Source: Trichomonas tenax
Taxonomy: Eukaryota > Parabasalia > Trichomonadida > Trichomonadidae
Reading direction: 5' to 3'
DNA: 18,152 nucleotides
Assembly (NCBI GenBank): GCA_023091735.1
Contig: JALKBU010001028.1
Span: forward strand, 1 to 18,152
Each line of letters starts with the position of its first letter. Positions within the stretch are counted from its first letter, which is position 1. A model generated the notes under the pieces. It was given only the letters and a program-made list of their open reading frames with translations. It was not told the origin of the DNA and made no database searches. This document shows, piece by piece, positions 14,628-18,152 of the stretch. Made by a program: the position numbers and the translations under genes.

Positions 14628-15747
14628 TGTATTGAAAAATTTGAAATTATGAAATTTTTGGAGCATCACATTGTAAATCTAAAATAAATCAATTTGTATT
14701 ATTTATTTTCCAAATTTTCAAGTTTTTTCTATTAAAAGATCAAAAACACACAAAAATGACATAAATAATGTTCAAAACATCATAGTCGGGCGCTCAATGG
14801 ATAGAAAATAAAATGTGGCGCATCCAATCAATCTGGTCGGACAATTTCAGAGCCGTAAAAATCCAAGTCATTATTCGGATTTCATTTTCTCTCTCTTAAA
14901 TGTTTGAAAAAAATAAATCTTTTGTTTTCATAAGAGAAATTTTTTCAGCATATTTGAGTCATTGAAAGGGAAGATTCACATATATTATGATGTTGCTCTG
15001 TGACATGTTAAAGGTACTTCGAGAGCAGTTTAGCGGCAAATCGAATTTTATCAAAAATAATTTGTACGACAGTTGAACGCCTCGAACTTGGATTACAGTT
15101 TTCTTTCGTGTTAGGACTGAGGACCGTGCAAGAAAAGACTTTTGGAGTTAAATTTAGCGTAATCCGATTTTAACATGAAAATGATTCTCGCTGATACCTG
15201 AAAACGCTAAATTTCAAGCAAAAACGTGGCTGACAGCAATTTTCTTTTTTTCCACTAAAAATGTAAAACGATATTCACAAAATATTTTTTTTTTCGTCTT
15301 CTGAATTAAATTATATTATACACAAAAAAATTCGTGTATATAGTCTTCCGTTGTCTAAGCGTGATGATTTCAGTAATTAAATTCAATTTCCGCAAATTTG
15401 GTTCCAAAGCAATTCACTTCGATTGAAAACATGTTGTTAAAATAACCAAAATTTAAAATTTCTGAAAAATTGAATGCAGTTGAATATTTTGCACAGATAT
15501 TTAAAATAAAACAACCTGAAAGTAAATGTAGACCATGGGCAACAACTTACTTCTATTCAAGCTTTCAATTTTTCACTGTTTAGGATATGAAATTTCTTTC
15601 GTCTACGGTTTGTGAAAGTATAATATATTTTCAAGAAAAAAATTTGATATTCATTGAAAATTTTTAAAAACAAAATCGATTATATGTCCGAAAGAAGCGA
15701 TAAATCCAAATTTTAAAAATTCTCACTTTTTATATTATTTTTGTGAA
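14628..15747. other. AT-rich intergenic, no gene seen
   Basis: About 1.1 kb without an open frame of interest. A 7-bp inverted repeat TATACAC/GTGTATA lies near 15317-15341. It ends at the promoter of the homeodomain-like gene. Confidence 0.6.
15723..15727 (+). promoter_or_regulatory. Initiator of the homeodomain-like gene
   Basis: TCACT matches TCA(+1)Y(T/A), with A+1 at 15725, 23 nt before the ATG at 15748. Confidence 0.45.
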
Positions 15748-16218
15748 ATGAAAGCACGTGATGGTGACAGCAACTGCAGGAGGTACTTTCCGACTGCTGT
15801 GGAGCAGTTCATTCTCATACAACACATGGGAAAGTATTTTTCATATCCAGAGAGATCTCCTGATAGAAATAAAGTTGCCGAAGAAGTTGCGACGATCTTA
15901 AACCCAATATCTGGACATTGGACACATCGCTCAGTGAGGTTGTGGTTTAATAACAATAGAAACTCTTCTTTCTGTCTTAATAGTCAAGTCTCAAAAGCTT
16001 CGTCTTATCACGTTGGTTCCACTCAAACTCGATCTATTAGCCCATCGGATGATAAAAAATTTCACTCCTGGAATGAAGGATCCTCAGATTCAGACAGCAG
16101 CATTTCAAAAATCCCTTCTATCAAAGATATTGATGCCATGTTGCCACATGGAATTACTACCTTCCCCACAGGTATGATGCCATTTCATCAATTGATGAAT
16201 GTCGAGCCAGTCCATTAA
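15748..16218 (+). CDS. Homeodomain-like DNA-binding protein
   Basis: 156 residues. About residues 11-75 fit a homeodomain-like three-helix fold: RRYFPTAVEQFILIQHMGKY as the basic arm and first helix, DRNKVAEEVATIL as the second, and HRSVRLWFNNNR as the recognition helix. In that helix W66, F67, N69 and R71 occupy the W48, F49, N51 and R53 positions of classical homeodomains, N69 being the base-contacting Asn. The loop between helices is extended by a GKYFSYPERSP segment, giving a slightly atypical length. The rest (about 76-156) is Ser-rich and disordered with a C-terminal hydrophobic stretch (PTGMMPFHQLMNV), a possible regulatory tail. It is probably a nuclear transcription factor. The gene is isolated by more than 1 kb upstream and has its own Inr. 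Target genes are unknown. Confidence 0.8.
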   Translation: MKARDGDSNCRRYFPTAVEQFILIQHMGKYFSYPERSPDRNKVAEEVATILNPISGHWTHRSVRLWFNNNRNSSFCLNSQVSKASSYHVGSTQTRSISPSDDKKFHSWNEGSSDSDSSISKIPSIKDIDAMLPHGITTFPTGMMPFHQLMNVEPVH

Positions 16219-16740
16219 TTTTGTTATATTTTCTGGTATTTTTAGGTTGTTTTAGTTACGTAAATGTTGTGTGTAGCGCGTTTTTTGTCAATAATCACTC
16301 AATTATATATTGTATGAGAACGTTATGGTTCACATATTTTCAAATCCACATGTATCGAAAATCGTATGTAAAAGCGATTTAGAAGGTTTTCGAGCTTCCA
16401 AACAATGAATTTTTTTGACGGAATTGAACTAAAACCGCCTACAAATTTAAAAGCAAATCTCTGGCAGTTTTCTCTGAATATTTTGAAATGAGAGAATTAA
16501 CCTAAACATAGTTATGAACGGCATTTAATAATACAGACAAAATTTATTTTGAATTAAACGAAAAATTATTTTGAAAAAATGTTGACCCGCGTTTTTAACG
16601 TTCTTTTTCTTTCGTCGCATTTTTTTCGCGGGAACAAAGAAAGGTACATTTTCATCCACCAACAAAGGTAGTGCATGCAGCCTTTTGCCATAGTATTCTT
16701 GCAAACATGTACATTGCAAGAAGTATGGTAGTTAATCTAA
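16219..16740. other. AT-rich intergenic, no gene seen
   Basis: No supported gene. A 64-aa minus-strand frame at 16525-16719 has a basic patch (KKMRRKKKNVKN) but no family features and no Inr, so it is not called. TTGACGGAAT at about 16417 recalls the foldback-element end but has no partner. Confidence 0.5.
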
Positions 16741-16941
16741 GAAGCTTCTTTTTTATCATTAAATGAACAAATTTATTTCACGAATTTAAAACGCTCTGTA
16801 TACGTGGCTTTTGGCCTTAATGATGAAGGGAAATCTTTCTATGCTTTAAAAGGAGTCTTTCACCATATTTCGAAATTTCATATTTTTACACATACAAATG
16901 AGGCAGCCCAGCGAGCCCTTGGCTCGCTTTATGCTCGATAA
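16741..16941 (+). pseudogene. Protein-like open frame without a start codon
   Basis: After a TAA at 16738-16740, 66 codons stay open to a TAA at 16939-16941. The reading (NLKRSVYVAFGLNDEGKSFY, ALKGVFHHISKFHIFTHTNE, AAQRALGSLYAR) has ordinary protein composition but no ATG. The last codons are formed by the hairpin AGCGAGCC-CTT-GGCTCGCT. It may be a relic of a larger gene; length alone does not exclude chance. No family is recognised. Confidence 0.25.
16910..16928. repeat. Perfect 8-bp triloop hairpin
   Basis: AGCGAGCC (16910-16917), loop CTT, GGCTCGCT (16921-16928). Very G+C-rich against the AT-rich surroundings. Confidence 0.8.
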
Positions 16942-17075
16942 ATGAAGAAATTTAATGATTTCGTGATGTTATCACGTTAAGATTTAAAGATTTCGGCACG
17001 TTTTATCATTTGTGGATTAAATTTAATTTTAAAAATATATATTTTTTTTAATAAGTAAATAGATGGAAAGGGTAG

Positions 17076-17195
17076 ACGTTGGTTGCCAAACGATTTGAGG
17101 ATAAAATTGATGTTGAAAAGTTTTTGATGCGTGAATTTCCGAACAAACGCGAAATATTGGTTTCTAAATTATCTGAGGAGTTAGTAATACGATGA
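17076..17195 (+). pseudogene. 39-codon protein-like relic
   Basis: After a TAG at 17073-17075 the frame reads TLVAKRFEDKIDVEKFLMRE, FPNKREILVSKLSEELVIR, then TGA at 17193-17195. The amphipathic, charged composition resembles the end of a real protein. There is no usable start, so it is likely the 3' end of a decayed gene. The stop codon overlaps the base of the stem-loop at 17191-17235. Confidence 0.35.
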
Positions 17196-17240
17196 TCGCA
17201 TCCCTCGTAGCTTCGCCACGAGTTCTGCGATCATCTTTTT
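17191..17240 (+). terminator. Terminator-like stem-loop with T run
   Basis: GATGATCGCA (17191-17200) pairs perfectly with TGCGATCATC (17226-17235). Inside it, CTCGT (17204-17208) pairs with ACGAG (17218-17222), and a GC-TTC-GC triloop caps the structure, with symmetric 3-nt internal loops. Five T follow (17236-17240). It begins within the last codons of the relic at 17076-17195. It looks like an intrinsic terminator, unusual for a eukaryotic chromosome but reminiscent of the 3'-end hairpins of some large DNA viruses; function is inference. Confidence 0.5.
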
Positions 17241-17591
17241 ATATAATTACTGAAATCACAAATTACAAAACCAATAATTTATTAATACTAATATTTACGA
17301 TAGTGTTAGTTTTACAAATTAGGGTCCCCCATATAGAAAATAAATTTTTGAATTACTTACAAATTAACGTTAAAATTAATTTTGAAACTCCAGACTATAT
17401 AAAATTTATTCAGTTTTTGAAAAAATAATTTTTGACTAACTAACTAATGAAAGAAAGCGAAAGGATTTATGAGTTCAGTTTTTGAAAAAAATAATTTTAG
17501 TGGTTATGAGAGAAATTTGATGTTTTACGTTACTTTATAAGTCAAGATTAGGATTTATGAAGTCAGTTTTTGAAAAAAATAATTTTAGTGG
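17241..17591. other. Intergenic with short duplications
   Basis: AT-rich. A 78-aa frame (17192-17428) starting inside the stem-loop is considered chance. CAGTTTTTGAAAAAA occurs here three times (about 17411, 17475 and 17563), the last two within the duplicated 45-bp block. Confidence 0.5.
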
Positions 17592-17595
17592 TTAT
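17463..17595. repeat. 45-bp direct repeat, period 88
   Basis: 17463-17507 and 17551-17595 are the same except for one or two bases (both begin GGATTTATGA and end TTTTAGTGGTTAT). The right copy includes the stop codon of the minus-strand gene that ends at 17592, so the 3' end of that gene was duplicated downstream of itself. Confidence 0.75.
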
Positions 17596-17981
17596 TCTGA
17601 TTTCTTTTCTTCATCTTCTTTCTTCTTTTCTTCTTCCTCTTTCTTCTTAGCTTCTTCTTCCTTCATTCTTTTTGCGATCCATCTCGGATTCTTCTGTCTT
17701 CCTGCAGCAAGTGCTGCTAATTGTTTTTCTGTACACTTACGTTTAGGCTTAACTGGTTTCTTTTCTAGGGATGCAAATCCTTCATCAGCTTCGGCACGCA
17801 ACCGTTGGTTGCAACCCGAAGGGCTTTGTGCCTCAGGGCTTCGACCAAAGGTCTTAGGACTCTTTGAGTCCGTTTCAGCCCGTTGTTCAGTCTTTTTAGA
17901 CTTTCTTGTTTTCGTTGTTGCTTTGAGTTCGTTTAATATTTCTTCCTTTAATGTCGATTTCAGAGTTTCGAAGTCTGTCAT
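17592..17981 (-). CDS. Lys/Glu-rich 129-aa protein with hairpin-packed centre
   Basis: The ATG at 17981 has a perfect Inr (TCATA, A+1 at 17991) 10 nt upstream. Residues 1-30 are a charged helix (MTDFETLKSTLKEEILNELK). Residues about 33-65 (within SPKTFGRSPEAQSPSGCNQR) are encoded by DNA made largely of short hairpins and are likely disordered. Residues 72-98 are a basic motif (KRKCTEKQLAALAAGRQKNP) that could bind nucleic acid or act as a packaging/nuclear signal. The rest is a long Lys/Glu helix or coiled coil. Basic small proteins with a TEKQLAALAAGR-type motif are, as far as I recall, typical of large trichomonad DNA transposons (Maverick/Polinton type), but this is memory, not alignment. 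It diverges from the gene at 18035 with 53 bp between the starts. Confidence 0.7.
   Translation of the reverse strand: MTDFETLKSTLKEEILNELKATTKTRKSKKTEQRAETDSKSPKTFGRSPEAQSPSGCNQRLRAEADEGFASLEKKPVKPKRKCTEKQLAALAAGRQKNPRWIAKRMKEEEAKKKEEEEKKKEDEEKKSE
17789..17902. repeat. Cluster of short hairpins inside a coding sequence
   Basis: In order: CTTCGG/CCGAAG (17789-17794, 17816-17821) around GCAACC-GTT-GGTTGC (17798-17812); GGCAC/GTGCC (17793-17797, 17828-17832); CCC-GAA-GGG (17815-17823); GACC-AAA-GGTC (17843-17853); GGACTC-TTT-GAGTCC (17857-17871); AGTCT-TTTT-AGACT (17889-17902). Most have 3-nt loops. The reading frame is kept throughout. Confidence 0.75.
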
Positions 17982-17988
17982 GATTTAT

Positions 17989-17993
17989 TATGA
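17989..17993 (-). promoter_or_regulatory. Initiator of the Lys/Glu-rich gene
   Basis: Minus-strand TCATA matches the trichomonad Inr, with A+1 at 17991, 10 nt before the ATG at 17981. The 53-bp space to the divergent gene must hold both promoters. Confidence 0.5.
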
Positions 17994-18034
17994 GATAAAA
18001 ATTAAAAATATTATTTTTTAACACCAATTAAATC

Positions 18035-18152
18035 ATGAGCTTAAGCAGATCAGAGAGAAATTCAATAATCATTAATGATGCAAAAGGAATACAACATCCA
18101 TTATATTATGTAATGACTGATAAAAACGGTAAAATTCAAGTTCGTAAAAGAA
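18035..18152 (+). CDS. Start of an uncharacterised protein, cut by window end
   Basis: The ATG at 18035 opens a frame that is still open at the window edge (39 codons): MSLSRSERNSIIINDAKGIQ, then HPLYYVMTDKNGKIQVRKR. The basic, compact sequence with a small glycine turn (DKNGK) looks like a real N-terminus. It is divergent from the Lys/Glu-rich gene. The pair could belong to one mobile element. No family can be assigned from this length, and no full Inr is seen. Confidence 0.6.
   Translation, partial: MSLSRSERNSIIINDAKGIQHPLYYVMTDKNGKIQVRKR

Noticed and set aside
16525..16719. 64-codon minus-strand frame with a basic patch
   Set aside because: No initiator, no recognised domain, and high AT composition; not enough to call a gene.
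17557..18021. 154-codon plus-strand frame opposite the Lys/Glu-rich gene
   Set aside because: Its Ser/Phe runs are the antisense of Lys/Glu codons. The minus gene has the initiator and sensible protein features.

Overview
The window is eukaryotic and AT-rich, and it looks like a parabasalid protist of the trichomonad type (Trichomonas/Tritrichomonas-like; the species cannot be fixed from the sequence). The signs are: genes that read as single uninterrupted frames; very short 5' leaders, six of which carry an initiator matching the trichomonad consensus TCA(+1)Y(T/A) 10-23 nt before the ATG; an ankyrin-family N-terminal domain of the lineage-expanded type; decaying repeat-family genes; and probable mobile DNA.

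Layout. 1-2340 is gene-poor, with a dispersed repeat at the edge, an ankyrin-repeat relic and two E2F-like palindromes. 2337-2788(-) is a frameshifted ankyrin-family N-terminal fragment, followed by a tRNA-Arg(TCT) at 2884-2956(+). From 3441 to 12867 lies a housekeeping block: a 108-aa unknown protein (+), a 372-aa unknown nuclear-looking protein (-), an HPS1/MON1-type longin-family protein (-), a CAMKK/LKB1-like protein kinase (-), NAD kinase (+), a small acidic CaaX-box protein (-) and the CK2 regulatory beta subunit (+). A 432-bp foldback element with 25-bp terminal inverted repeats and a perfect 17-bp flanking duplication sits between NAD kinase and the CaaX gene.

From 13.4 kb rightwards the sequence changes character. 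Two damaged members of one repeat-domain family face each other tail to tail (13558-14477), beside a second copy of the repeat found at position 1. A homeodomain-like gene (15748-16218) stands alone. The last 1.3 kb has protein-like relics, a terminator-like stem-loop, an 88-bp-spaced duplication, a Lys/Glu-rich gene whose coding sequence is packed with small hairpins, and the start of a divergent gene cut by the window edge. This end resembles a fragment of a large DNA transposon (Maverick/Polinton-like), but no hallmark gene (integrase, polymerase, ATPase, protease, capsid) is present, so that is inference.

The housekeeping genes do not form a pathway. Kinase, CK2 beta and NAD kinase are signalling or metabolic genes, the longin protein suggests Rab/lysosome-related trafficking, and each has its own promoter. 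The most notable structures are the foldback element with its long target duplication, the triloop-hairpin cluster at 16.9-17.9 kb, and the inverted repeat-domain gene pair.
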